Of a stretch of DNA of 64,000 nt, positions 37,282-48,763 are shown in pieces; positions within the stretch are counted from its first letter, which is position 1; each line of letters opens with the position of its first letter. The DNA is from Pohlia nutans (lineage: Eukaryota > Streptophyta > Bryopsida > Bryales > Mniaceae): positions 10,170,501-10,234,500 of the forward strand of contig CM040101.1 in assembly GCA_022496805.1 (NCBI GenBank), in the 5' to 3' direction. A program made the translations under genes and the position numbers. The notes under the pieces are model-generated. The model searched no databases and was not told where the DNA came from. It saw only the letters and a list, made by a program, of their open reading frames with translations.

Positions 37282-37821
37282 CCCCTAAAAGCCCGAGGGG
37301 TATTGGACAAAACATAGATGTGTTATAATATGTGCCTTCCATATGTTTAATAAAGTTTGGTTCAATATACAAAATGTAGGGCATCATCTCTAAAAATTAT
37401 CCGTATGGTCAAACTTCCAAAAATAACTTTAGATCTTTTTCTAATGAATTTAAAAGCATTAACCTTAGAAAATTTGTATAAATTATAATTTTCACTTTTA
37501 GAGTTTAAAATTTAGCATGATTGGTTAAAGTTGGTTTATCTATTGTAAACTTCAAAAAAGCAAAAGAAATGATGGAGGGAACATCACTGCTTTCCCCAAA
37601 TAGAAAATTTTATAACACTAAGACAATGTTGAGGTGATTCACTTTGAAAAATTCTCCCGAATGGAGTTTAGCCCAGATTGACATAATTCAAATTGGGTTG
37701 GAAAGTAGACTTGATGTAGTATTTTAAAATATTTTTTATTTTTCAAAAAAACTTTTTTTATTCCGGGCAGCCCGATAGATTTGGACAGCGACCAGAAAAT
37801 GGTCGTTTGGGCATTTAGGGG
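37282..37821 (+). mobile_element. TTAA-540d family MITE, copy 1
   Basis: Flanked by TTAA at 37278-37281 and 37822-37825. Ends CCCCTAAAAGCCCGAGG and the inverted CGTTTGGGCATTTAGGGG. An inverted relative starts 630 bp further on. Confidence 0.85.
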
Positions 37822-37835
37822 TTAAGCTCAATTAT

Positions 37836-38014
37836 CACTACAAGCAGAGGCGTCATTTCTCACTCTGGAGGATCCTATTCATTGTCACCTTTTACTGTAC
37901 ACGCTTGTCCTACGTGACGAATCGCACTCACCAAGTCCAACTAAAAAATTGGTGAGTGCGAAGTGGCGCCGTTTGATTCAGAGGAGTGAAAAGCGACGCC
38001 TTCTCTTTGTAGTG
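37836..38014. mobile_element. CACTA-like MITE with TAT duplication, copy 1
   Basis: Ends CACTACAAGCAGAGGCGTC and the inverted GACGCCTTCTCTTTGTAGTG. The triplet TAT flanks both sides (37833-37835 and 38015-38017). It is related to the copy inside the CCS gene at 49087-49259. Confidence 0.85.
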
Positions 38015-38454
38015 TATGTAGAGCGAACTCAACCAAAAATATGTAAAAGTTTGCCACAAGCTTGCTAGAAGACACTTTCGAAATGACTGACCGCACCTGA
38101 ACTTCCATGATTCACATTGTAGCAATCGTGAACAATGTCACAAAAGAAAGCTTCATTGGGTAAGAACATAAAATTTCATATATGCATATCCTGGTCAGCA
38201 CACCGGTTTCATAATTTTTTTTAATGGGTAGCCTCTCTTCCTCCATCCGTTCCACCGTTTATTTTAGGAAAGAGAGCCTCATAGTTCATCGTTGTCACCA
38301 ATGAAGATTTTGGACCCTGTCTAGGAACATGAAAAATCCTCGAAAAATAACATGTCTAGGAAGCATTCCAAAAAATCCTCAATGAAAAATCCTTCATTTA
38401 TTCAATGTATCAGAGGTTCAATTACATCCATCGTTTGGTTTCATCAACGTTTAA

Positions 38455-39007
38455 CCCCTAAGCTCCCAAGAGACCATATTTTTTGGTCATTACCCGCTTC
38501 TAATAGGCTGTCTAAAAAAATTTTAAAAATTAAAAAAAAGAAAAGAAGTACTACATCAAGTCTACTTTCCACGCAATTTGAATTATGTCAATCCGAGCTA
38601 AACTCCATTGGGGAGAATTTTTCAAAGTGGATCACCTCAACATTGTCTTAGTGTTATAAAATTTGCTATTTGAAGAAAGCAATGACGTACCCTCCATCAT
38701 TTCTTTTGCTTTTTTTTTTTTAAAAAAAAAAATTTACAATAGATAAACAACTTTTAACTAATCATGCTAAATTTTAAACTCTAAAAGTGAAAATTATAAT
38801 TTATACAAATTTTCAAAGGTTAATGCTTTTAGATTTATTAAAAAAGTATCTAAAGCTTTTTTGGAATTTTGACTGTATGGATAATTTGTAGAGATGATGC
38901 CCTATATTTTGTCTATTGAACAAAACTTCATCAAACGTATGGTAGGCACATATTATAACACATCTATGTTTTTTCCAATACCGATTGTGCTTTTACGAGT
39001 TTAAGGG
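38455..39007 (-). mobile_element. TTAA-540d family MITE, copy 2, inverted
   Basis: Left flank TTAA at 38451-38454, right flank mutated to TAAA at 39008-39011. The interior is the reverse-complement of 37282-37821. Confidence 0.8.
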
Positions 39008-39236
39008 TAAAGATTAAGGGTTAGAAGTGTGGCTCTTGGGCATGAATTTAACTTTTGGGCAAGTGATGAAGGAGTTGGATTTTAAGAGTGGAGGTTCCCA
39101 CAGTAGATGGTGCAGCATATTCCACACCCAACAAGACCAAAGTAGTAGCTAAGTGGACAAGTGGAGTCCCAAGATGATGCATGAATAACACGAAGGCTAC
39201 TAAATGTTATGTCCAAACAGGAATGCTTCATTTTAA

Positions 39237-39559
39237 CCCCTAAACGTCCCAGCGTCCAAAAACTGAATCACGAACGGATTCAAAACCTTGTAACTTTCTC
39301 ATACAATCTCAGATGACTTTCATCCAAATCACCTTTGCAAGCCTATTAAATTCTCTACCAATTAGAATAAATCTCTTGTAATGGGGAGATGTTGAGAATA
39401 TTGGAGAGGCCTCCAAATGCATGTCAAATTTGTTGGGTAGATTTCATGCATGCAATGGTCCTCTCATGTACACCTATTGTACTGTACATCTGAGTCATGC
39501 TAATATCTATTTTTGAGGCTAGCATCTACTTGTGTTCAAAGGATCGTTACGTTTAGGGG
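39237..39559 (+). mobile_element. TTAA-320 family MITE
   Basis: Flanked by TTAA at 39233-39236 and 39560-39563. Ends CCCCTAAACGTCCCAG and the inverted TTACGTTTAGGGG. The interior is unlike the other TTAA families in this window. Confidence 0.8.
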
Positions 39560-40332
39560 TTAAAATTGATGTGGCCAATACATATGCCTCATTAGTGTTC
39601 ATGTGACAACATCATAACTTTTTACTGGTTTTTCTGGTGTTTTCTGGTGCAATCTAGCACCAGTTCCCGAAAGACAACAACAAAACAAAAAAAAAAAAAA
39701 AAAACAAACTTGGCACACATATCTTTATATGATAGTACACTCTGAACTCATTATTATCACTCTCCAATATCATATCCCAGTATCTGCAATCGTGTACACG
39801 TGATTGAACACTTCTCACATGCCGAGTTCTACGTCAGTTCCCATATAATCAGTTCTAAGATGTCAGTGTACTGGACTCATGTAAGTTGGTTACCATATAC
39901 ACAGTTCTAAGATGTAAGTGTGCTGTACTGACCAGACTGAAAAAATACCTGCCCTCCATCAGTTCTTAGAAAACACCTCCAGAATGCTGTAATTTCTCTG
40001 TGCAAAGGGTACAAATGCACGTGAGGGTCTCAAACTGAATGATAATGAATCTGACATGATACAAGTCGTAAGTCCTAACTAACATCTAAATCTATCAAAA
40101 TGGTGTGTTGAGCTCTTTGGAGCTCTGACCCTCTACATCCATGGGAAAAAAATCTACAGCCCTGCTGAAAGCTATTGAATCCCCAGCAAGGAAATCATAT
40201 ACAAAGTCCCGGTTATCTAACTCTACTCTCAGGCGAGGCGATCCGCAAGTAACTCAACCAATAAGAGCACAAGGGCGCATCAAAAATGTAGACCAGGGAG
40301 AAATCCACAGCCCCTGAACATGTTGACATTCG

Positions 40333-43300
40333 TCACTGACTTGGTAATCTGGTCCGACAAAAATTCTGATATGGTACAAAAGCCTGTTGCCACTGCTTGA
40401 ACTGGTCGCGTAAGCTACTCAAACCCTCTTGGCACGTTTCACCTGCGCCATTGCCATTGAAAGTACTTGAAATCCAGAACAGTAAACTTCGAGTTGAAAC
40501 CACTATTTTTTAGGCTAATTAACGGTATGAGAAAATTACATAACCAAAAATATGTGCAGGAGAGATTGGAAAACAACAAAAGCAAAAAAGAAAGTGCAAG
40601 AACGTTGCTCACTTGATGCAAGAAAGGGCAGCTGGATTGGACAGAGATGTGAATCCTTCAAAACCTTTGGTGCGGACACGCCATGATAACCGTCTGCAAA
40701 TGTTCCAAAAAAGTTGCCCAGAGCAGTTTTGTCTAAAACAGAGGTTTGCCTTCCTCCAAGATCATTATGGTTCTGGTCAATTGCCATTGGCGAGGCCATA
40801 TTCAATGGCTGTCCTCTGATGGGCTTTCCATGTACGCTCGGCAGAATCGATTCTCTATCTGAAGTTTGGTACTGAACAAGATGACTCGTGTCTGCAATGT
40901 TATTCCATGCTTCAACACTGTCAGCCAATGACAAATCCAGCACCGGCTCTCTGGACCTCATCTCTGTTGTAAGGCAGTGTAAAGCGCATCGCACATGATC
41001 ACAACCCTCTTGAAGTATACTACGCCGAGTTGATGAAGATTCTTGTGTGACGACCGATAACTGTGTGTCTTCCATAGCCTGCTGATTCTTAGTCCTGCGT
41101 TCCGATGAGAAACCATCTAGCAAAGCTGGAAGGGGCACAGTCAACCCCTCCATAGATGACCCTACATCCTCCTCCTGACTATTGTACTCTACAAGAGAAC
41201 CCTCAGGTACCTGAGAAGTGAGCAAGATTGATAAATACTTTCGGAGATGATGCGATCGAACATCTGCAGGCATACCTGCAGCCACCTTCTCCAGATCCGC
41301 TGGTAAAAGTCTTCGCAGCACTATATGTGCAATTTCGTATCTGGCTGGTAATTAAGTGCTAACCAGAAACTCCGTGTCAATCAAAACAATCGACTGACAA
41401 TAGCAATCGCAACATTCTCACTAGTACATTATCAGTCACTTAAAAAGGATACATACTAAGAGGCACATTCGTTTGCTGCAGTGCTTCCGCCACCAGTGTC
41501 GTCACTTTCTCTCGATTGGAATCCTCATGCAACTCGAGGAGAAAAACGTCCCCTTCCAAACTAGGATTCCCAGCCTCGGACACAATTTGGTTGAGCGAAC
41601 TATCTGCAGACAAACTCCATTGCACAAGAGCACCTTCGTCTTCTGATGAAAGACCAGACTTCATTGTTACATCATCAGGCTCATGACTGTTCTTGGAGTC
41701 ATCAGATCCAGGAAGCCCAGATCCATTCCTGATATCTGCTCAATAGATTTAAGGCAAAACTCATCACGTCTAAAATATAGAAAATCTGTCAGGCAAGTGC
41801 AATATTGCACATCAACTTGAAATGATTTAAACCTTCACTGAATGATTTTGACGTCAGAGGTCCTCACAATACAAGAAACCTGTAACTTAGGAAAGGAAGA
41901 CAGAATTCAAGTACGTATCGTAACCTGGTCAGCTGCAAATGTATTATCAGTCATCCATCTCAGTAAAGGAACGGCCCTGAACATCTAAAGGACCTTTCAG
42001 CCACTTGTAGATGGTAGATTTAAGGATACAGTTGAGAAAACATTCAAGCTTGGTGACATTACATCTCTTGGACCTGCTCTTAAGACCTGTTTCATGAAAG
42101 CAGAGATTCCTCATCAGACTATGGAAAGAAACAACCATTCTAGAAAACAAAAGACTAGGATCTTAAAACCTGCAGGCAACATTAGACAGAACTATCACTC
42201 TTGTCAAATACTGTAACACGTACCAGTTGGGTCTGCATTGGAGCTTTGAATCGGAGACACTTGAGGACCTACACTACGAAGCCTGTCTGCTGCTTGGAAT
42301 TGCTGTGCAAGGATATCACCTTCTCCAGACAGCTGCATAAGAGAAAATCCTCGGCCAAATTCTTGTGCCTCCATCTTCTCCATGTTTTGAAAATTTTGGG
42401 GAAGAACAACAAGACCAGAAAGGTGGTCGCATCTTCTCTTTGAGGAAGCTGTTTTGCTGTTTTCTTGTTGGAAAAAATTCATGTGAGAGTCCAAAATGGT
42501 AGCCCAACTGTTACGATTTCCTTCAGGGGCAACTACTTTGGATGGTAGGCCCCAGGCATATATCCTGTCATCTAAATGTGACGGCTTTGATGTTGATATC
42601 AGACCGCCTTGAGGAGGTAAGCTGGGTGTTGGGTGAGGACCGTAGCAGAAAGCCTGGATATTACCAGAATGAAAGGAGGCTGCCAATATGACCTTTCCTG
42701 AGCAACATCCGAGGACACAAGCGTGAGCACTAAAATTCAAACTAGAAAACTTACTAGTGACGGATAGGGCTAAATCTCTCCACTATCTACAAGGAATATA
42801 TGAATCCTTAGGTCCTTCAAACCATGAGCAATCGCAAAAAATTAAAAAGCCATCAATGTTTCCATAGAAAGCGAACAAAAAATGAATAGGATATTAGTTG
42901 AGACTGGAAGCCTTAATATCTACCTTTATCAGAAGGTGTTATTGAAGATGACGAAGGAATAGGACACATAGCAAGAACGCTAGGAGGTTCAGCATCCATA
43001 CCATGTAGCCACTGAAATACAGAACAGATCATCCCACAAAACCTTATGGTGAGTATGAAACATAAAGAAAATGAAAAGTAAACGTCCCACGTAATTCAAC
43101 AGATGCAGCAGAGATGACGGGATTACCTGCAAGAGTGGGGTCTGGGGTTGACGGATGTCAAACAATAACACATGCTTTTTTGTTGAGACACAAAACTCGT
43201 AGGAACCATCGTGATCAGCTCGAGAAAATGACAAAACAACTTCACTGGCACCAGCCCGATTCAAGTAGCCTGCGGTGCGGCCTACCCCTGGAATTCTGGC

Positions 43301-46300
43301 TACAACAGATGTATTGAAGTTTTGGATTAGATGTTCACCACTTGTAGATGAACCCCCCGACTGAGCTGCCACACTGCCATGCTTAACTCTGAAGTCCATG
43401 AGAGATACTTCTCTTGACCCGGCCAATAGAAGAGTCTTTGGATGCCATGCATACTCACACTGCCACCACTCAAATGGATTGCTGACTGGAAGGGGTTTTA
43501 TTTTCTTCTTGTGCATTGCTATTTTGGCTCTTGGTTTGCTGATCCGTCTATGCCTACCAGAAAATAAAGTCGACGAGTTCGATGGCTGGGGAATATTATA
43601 CGAAGCTTTAGCATCCAGATTATTGGTAGACCAGCCACGCTGGAGGTCAAATAAAAGAACTTCTCCGGTTTCCAGAACCACAACTGCTTCACCTTGAATG
43701 TGCTGATTCCAAGCTACCTACCAAGGAAAATTACATAAAAGTATTAGGATACCCAAGGCAATTCCAGTGTTTAGTGACTCCAGTTACAGCAGGACACTTG
43801 GTTAAGAGAGAAACATTTTCAGCTCAAAAAGGCGGATGAGGGACCTTCAACAAAAAATGATGAGATGGACCGGTCAATTACAGAATGCGTCTCTCCGCTC
43901 ATAGCAACCCTGTAAAAACTGACAGGAAATATCACAATCAATAAACATGTTGCATGATGAGCAGGTAGGAAGGATTACATGTGACACATATTTTCCAAAA
44001 CTGGCTGTCTTGGGAAGTGTGAATTTGACCTCTAATCCCTGTAACAGAAGATAAAACAAATTGTCAGAGCCAGTCAGTCAACATTGAAACAACAGTGAAA
44101 CGACAGTGACAGTCCTGATTCGTTAGAATTCACCATGATAGAAATCCTGAACCATGCATAGATAGTGTCGAAATTGCTTTCGATGAACAAAACCGTACAT
44201 GCATGTATCTGACCAGTATGGCCATGAGATAACAAGCAACATTTCACCTTACTAGAACCTCAACACTAGCACAAACCAACAATTATTCTAGTTACTAATA
44301 CGGTTATCTGATCACATGGAAAAACTGAACTTATGTAGGTAGGAAAAATCCTAAACCCCTCACCACCGATTAACTTCAACAAGGGATTCACGAAGAGTAC
44401 CTCTTGATTTGCTGTAAGAAACTGCACCTTGTACAATGAGCGCGCTGCTACCAGAAAACCACAATCAGGATCCCACGGATCTTTTCTTACTGCCGACAGC
44501 TGCAAACGTAAGTACTCTATAAGTTTGAATTGCTTTCAAAGCAAGCCATATACTCATACCACCACAAGGTTCAATCGTAAGAAACCCTAAACCCAGTTAC
44601 GCATGCCCCAATTGAGTAAAACGCATGCTTCCTGACTAAAGAGACATTTACATCCAGAGAATCCCAAGTGTAAAACTACAGCTACACTCTTGCCAATATA
44701 CACAACCACTTACATCATGGCCATCTTAACCCTTAAAGGTCATACTAAGCCCAACAGGCATACTTCTACTCTATTGAACCAAATGGGATTTTTTAAATGC
44801 CAAAACAAACATATTTAAGGCATCTATACTTTAGAATAGAACCAAAGTAAATTAAAAAGAGAATCATGCTGAAAATGGAGTTTAAAAGAGATTTTGGGTG
44901 TGGGAATCAGGAAAGCCATTTCCTTTTAAGGGTTAACATCTACCGTGTATTTGTTCTGTGACTAGCATGAATACCTGAAATATAGTTTGCCGCAGAGGAA
45001 TAGAAGTGTTGTTCTGTATGGAATGATGAGAGGAGGCATTGGTAGACACATGCCACTTGTTGACTGTATCCCTGGAGCAAAGCGCACCGCCAATGCGGTC
45101 CGCATTATTACCTGTAGGAAAAAATAACGCGTAATCTCCATCTCTGCACTGGCAATACACGCACCCCGCATGAAGAACTTCAGAAACTCAAAGTGATCAA
45201 GCTATAATCACTTCAAGCCGGATGCTGCACATTAACAACGACACCTAATTTTGTAGGCAGACAATAAATACCTCCACAAGCTGCAAGCGGTTGCCAAGAA
45301 TTTGAGAACTGTACGCACTGAAGGCCTTCCTTAATACGGTGTCCTCTTGAAGGTGCTCTTCTAACAAATCTTCGGGAACGTAAGCATCCCCTGGAAATGA
45401 CAGAAACTCCTCTTTTTGCTGCACACATTTATTTTTAAAATTCATCAAAGAACAATTTGAAACGTTAGCTAAGCATCAGAATATGTAGCTTCTAGGGTAA
45501 TCCGTAAGCGTCTATCACGCCCAATATGGTCATCTGCATCACTAAACTTTGCAACGGTGGCATTTTCTCATTTTACCTCGGTTTTCTCATTGCAATACAT
45601 CATTTCAAAGCTCCTGTTCTATACTACAAGATCAGCAGTGTCGATCGTGTCAAACTGAAGTCATTTTCACACAAACAGATGATTTGCAGCAGGGGATCCA
45701 ATTTTCCTACACTACAGAAAATACACAGTGCACGCTTAGGGGTTAATATCGAACTATCTCAGAGCTCAAAAAGAGTTTACTTGCATTCAATTACCTCAGA
45801 AACGCTTGGCATGAAGCTCTCAAACAACGGGAGAGGGCTACCCGTAGAAAGAAGGCGCTGCGGCATTCCAATCCCCTCAAACAATAAAGGGCCTACTGCA
45901 GCACATTGAATACACATAAGACTTCAAAAAGCAACGCCAAAGACCATCCCACCAGTGATTTTTGTTTTTGCTAATTTTAGCAAAATTGCTACATAAAATT
46001 TGAGCTGGCTAATTGATACAAAGGATTTTGGAAAAGAAAAGGAAGGAATAATAGCAAGACTTCCTACAATGTGTAGCCTCATTAAACCTAGGTATCACCC
46101 AGGTATCGCTTAAGTAGCACCTAGGTAGCACATGTGTATTACCCTGCTATTACCGATATATCAATATGAAAAGAGCATCCAAAGAGCCTGGATTGCTCTT
46201 CAAGCCATGGAGAAGTACTAAACTGTCTCTTGACCGAAAAAATCACTGCATCCCACTGTTATTGATTCTAGAATGATCATCCTGCTCGCGAAATTCAAGC

Positions 46301-46409
46301 ACTGATCGGTTTGCTCACATGGAATTGCAGCGGTTCCGGTGAGAAGCTGCGGAGCCGGAAACACGGAGCCTATGCACCAAGGCGCCCCTCCGCCCTGCCA
46401 TGGCTCCAT
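40333..46409 (-). CDS. TAF1C-like RNA polymerase I selectivity-factor subunit (13 exons, 1024 aa)
   Basis: Probable nucleolar factor of the Pol I pre-initiation complex, which places TBP at rDNA promoters. Exons in gene order: 46319-46409, 45795-45895, 45272-45418, 44975-45148, 44401-44499, 43979-44038, 43127-43717, 42924-43011, 42224-42697, 41994-42086, 41457-41735, 40613-41320, 40333-40502; 3075 bp in one consistent frame. Visible features: FFPTGNNADRIGG, the WDPDCGFLVAA block at about residue 180, WD-like strands (GEVLLFDLQRGW, HVLLFDIRQPQTPLLQ), a basic patch around HKKKIKPLP, and the C-terminal FKQWQQAFVPYQNFC. These match the layout of plant TAF1C-like proteins (beta-propeller, then helical region), by family knowledge, not by search. 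Acceptors at 45148, 42697 and donor at 41994 were chosen because they alone keep the frame. The start is the first ATG in frame. Introns 2 and 4 carry TTAA elements. Confidence 0.72.
44730..44932. mobile_element. TTAA-200 family MITE (TAF1C-like intron 4)
   Basis: Flanked by TTAA at 44726-44729 and 44933-44936. Ends CCCTTAAAGG and the inverted CCTTTTAAGGG. The interior is unlike the other families. Confidence 0.75.
45501..45742 (+). mobile_element. TTAA-240 family MITE, copy 4 (TAF1C-like intron 2)
   Basis: Close relative of 24622-24841. The right flank is TTAA (45743-45746). The left end has mutated (GTAATCCGTAAGCG). Confidence 0.8.
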
Positions 46410-46879
46410 CCGCAAACCCTGTGAACTCTACTACAAGGCGATCCGACTCGAAAAATCCCCTTCCTCATAGTCCATAGTACCAAGCCAATCCATCTCCATA
46501 AAAATGCCAGGAATTTCCCGCATCGAGCTCTGCGATTGTACGCAACTAAAACGCCGTAACTCGGATTCTCAGCAAGCCCAGCCAGCGACGTGAACGATGA
46601 AGCGTCCTGGACAATAAATTCAACCCTAAAATGACTACAGAGAAGAGCTCAATCTCACTGCAGCTGTCCTAAAACCAGCCTCAAATCCTCCTTCGCCTTC
46701 GTGTTCTCATCCTTTCAACTGAAACTAAAATCACACAGAGAAGCGGCATCAATACCGAGAAATTATTGCAAAGACGATAGAGAATTAAGTTACCGGCCTG
46801 CCGACAGGAAATCCGTCCAGAAAGAGCCTGCGAACACAAAATGAATCTGCAAGTTGCACAAACACTCACCCGGGTCCAT

Positions 46880-46895
46880 AAACCCTAAACCCTAG
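46880..46895. promoter_or_regulatory. Telo-box upstream of the TAF1C-like gene
   Basis: AAACCCTAAACCCTAG, two overlapping telo-box motifs, lies about 470 bp upstream of the start codon. In plants this motif is common near the transcription start of ribosome-biogenesis and translation genes, which fits a Pol I factor. Confidence 0.6.
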
Positions 46896-46960
46896 CAAAA
46901 CCTTCCTTGCTCTGTGTGAACGGGGCTGGCCTGAACTCATGGTAACTCGGGTGACGTGAG

Positions 46961-47012
46961 ATTAGTTAGTCCAGTAACAATGATTAGTTAGCCCAGTAAC
47001 AGTAATTAGTTG
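46961..47012. repeat. Short tandem repeat, ~22-bp unit
   Basis: Two and a half copies of GATTAGTTAGTCCAGTAACA, upstream of the TAF1C-like gene. Confidence 0.8.
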
Positions 47013-47050
47013 GCCATTAATAAGTTGGTTACTGTCTAAGTACCGCTTAA

Positions 47051-47618
47051 CCTCTAACTGCCTAAGCGTCCATTTTTTGGACGATGTACAGATTTCATCC
47101 GTAGATTCTCATCCGTTATGCATTTTTTGCAGTGTGGAATTTTTACTGTAGATTCTATGGGAAGTTAGCTTCATGCATATGTGATCCGATTAGAAAGGAG
47201 ATGATTTGTGAAATTTTTATGCCTCATTTCATGTTGTAGTGATTCACCCAAAATTTTGAAGATTTCAATGTAAAAGTGGTAAAAAAAAGTCAACTCATAA
47301 ATTTAAGCAACCAAAAAATTTCCAAAAATCACTACACTTAGAGTATTACATTTCAACCAATCACAAAGAATTTCATCTGTAGATTGTCAATATCTTATTC
47401 GTAATTGAATTACAAAATAATTTTGAATTTCACGTTTCAAATTTTATACAAAATTATTGGTAATAGCAATCATAAATTTAACCATATGGATAGAATCTAA
47501 AATTCATAACGTACAACTTTTATTCATATATCAAGTTCAAAATATCCCTCTAGGTTGCATTTTATAATCCATCTTTGCAAAACTGCCGAATTTGAAGAGG
47601 GCTTTAGGCATTTAGGGG
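47051..47618 (-). mobile_element. TTAA-570 family MITE, copy 4, inverted
   Basis: Flanked by TTAA at 47047-47050 and 47619-47622. Ends CCTCTAACTGCCTAAGCG and the inverted GGCATTTAGGGG. Reverse-complement of 1467-2036. Confidence 0.85.
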
Positions 47619-47868
47619 TTAAGGCTTCATAACTTTCACATACAATATCCAAAGGATGCATTGTTTGATGCCTTGAAATCCTCTTTCAATTGTCAACAAA
47701 AAAATATAAAACTATTTGACGAATTGAATTCTACTAAATTTTCTCATCGATAAAGAGTGGCAGTTTTGGATGTCCCCGCCTTACTAGAATCAACAAAGTC
47801 CTAAACACAAGCATCGATTATGACTACCGTATCCAAAATCATTGTTATTTTGGAAAGGTGCTTTTTAA

Positions 47869-48410
47869 CCCCTAACTACCTAATAAAGCGTTTTTGATCT
47901 AATGTCCAAAATTAAAATTCATTTTCTCATCCATCATGCACTTTTTGCAAGTAAAAAAATACTACAAAATTCTATGGCAAGATAGCTTCATGCATGTGTG
48001 ATTCAATCAAAAAGGGGATGAGTTGTGAAAATTATATGCCTCATTTCATGCCACACATTTCCACCAAAAATTTCTAAGTTCTTAGTTCAAAACAAATCAA
48101 AAGTGCTCTTGAAAAAACCAACTCATAAAACTAAGCAACTAAAGAATCTCCAAAAATCTCCAAAAATCACTACAAAAATCCCCAAAAATCTCTAATTGTC
48201 AGTACCTTATTTGTAATCAAATTACAAAAGAATTTTGAATTTTACGTTTCAAATTTATACAAAATACTGGTGATTGCAATCACAGATCTAACCGTATGAA
48301 TAGAATCTAAAATTCATAATGTACAACTTTTGTTCGTACATCAAGTTCAAAATATCCCTTAGTCGCATTTTATAATGCATCTTTGCAATTCTCCAAATCT
48401 AAAGAGGGTT
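47869..48410 (-). mobile_element. TTAA-570 family MITE, copy 5, inverted and truncated
   Basis: Left flank TTAA (47865-47868), start CCCCTAACTACC. The right end breaks off at about 48410 without a GGGGTTAA. Confidence 0.75.
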
Positions 48411-48763
48411 GTCAGAGACATATTCTCTAAGATTCTTTTTTACACCATACAAAATAGATTTTTTTTGAAAAAACAATTTCCTAAAGATTTGGGCTTCTCT
48501 TTCTATAATTATTGTTTGCCAATCCTGATAACCCAACAGTAAAAAGGTGAGATAATTCATAATCAAGTGTGCATTGATAGAGTCCATGAGAAAGTAAGCG
48601 ATGGAATAAGCTGGAATTACCATTTGAATGTTACGTTTACAAATTGAAGAGAACTTCAGATGACTTATATATACACTTCAAAATCAGCAGAATTACGAAC
48701 ATGAGCATTCAATGCTCATTAAAAAGGTGAGGAAATTGATGCATTGATAGAGTGGCTCTAAAC

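Noticed and set aside
45526..45909. 127-codon frame on the plus strand
   Set aside because: It is made of a TTAA-240 MITE joined to the antisense of a TAF1C-like exon. Sister MITE copies have different short frames in the same place.
40613..46409. Reading the TAF1C-like locus as a pseudogene
   Set aside because: First-choice splice sites at two exons broke the frame, but nearby AG acceptors (after 45149 and 42698 on the plus strand) restore one continuous 1024-codon frame ending in a conserved-looking C-terminus.
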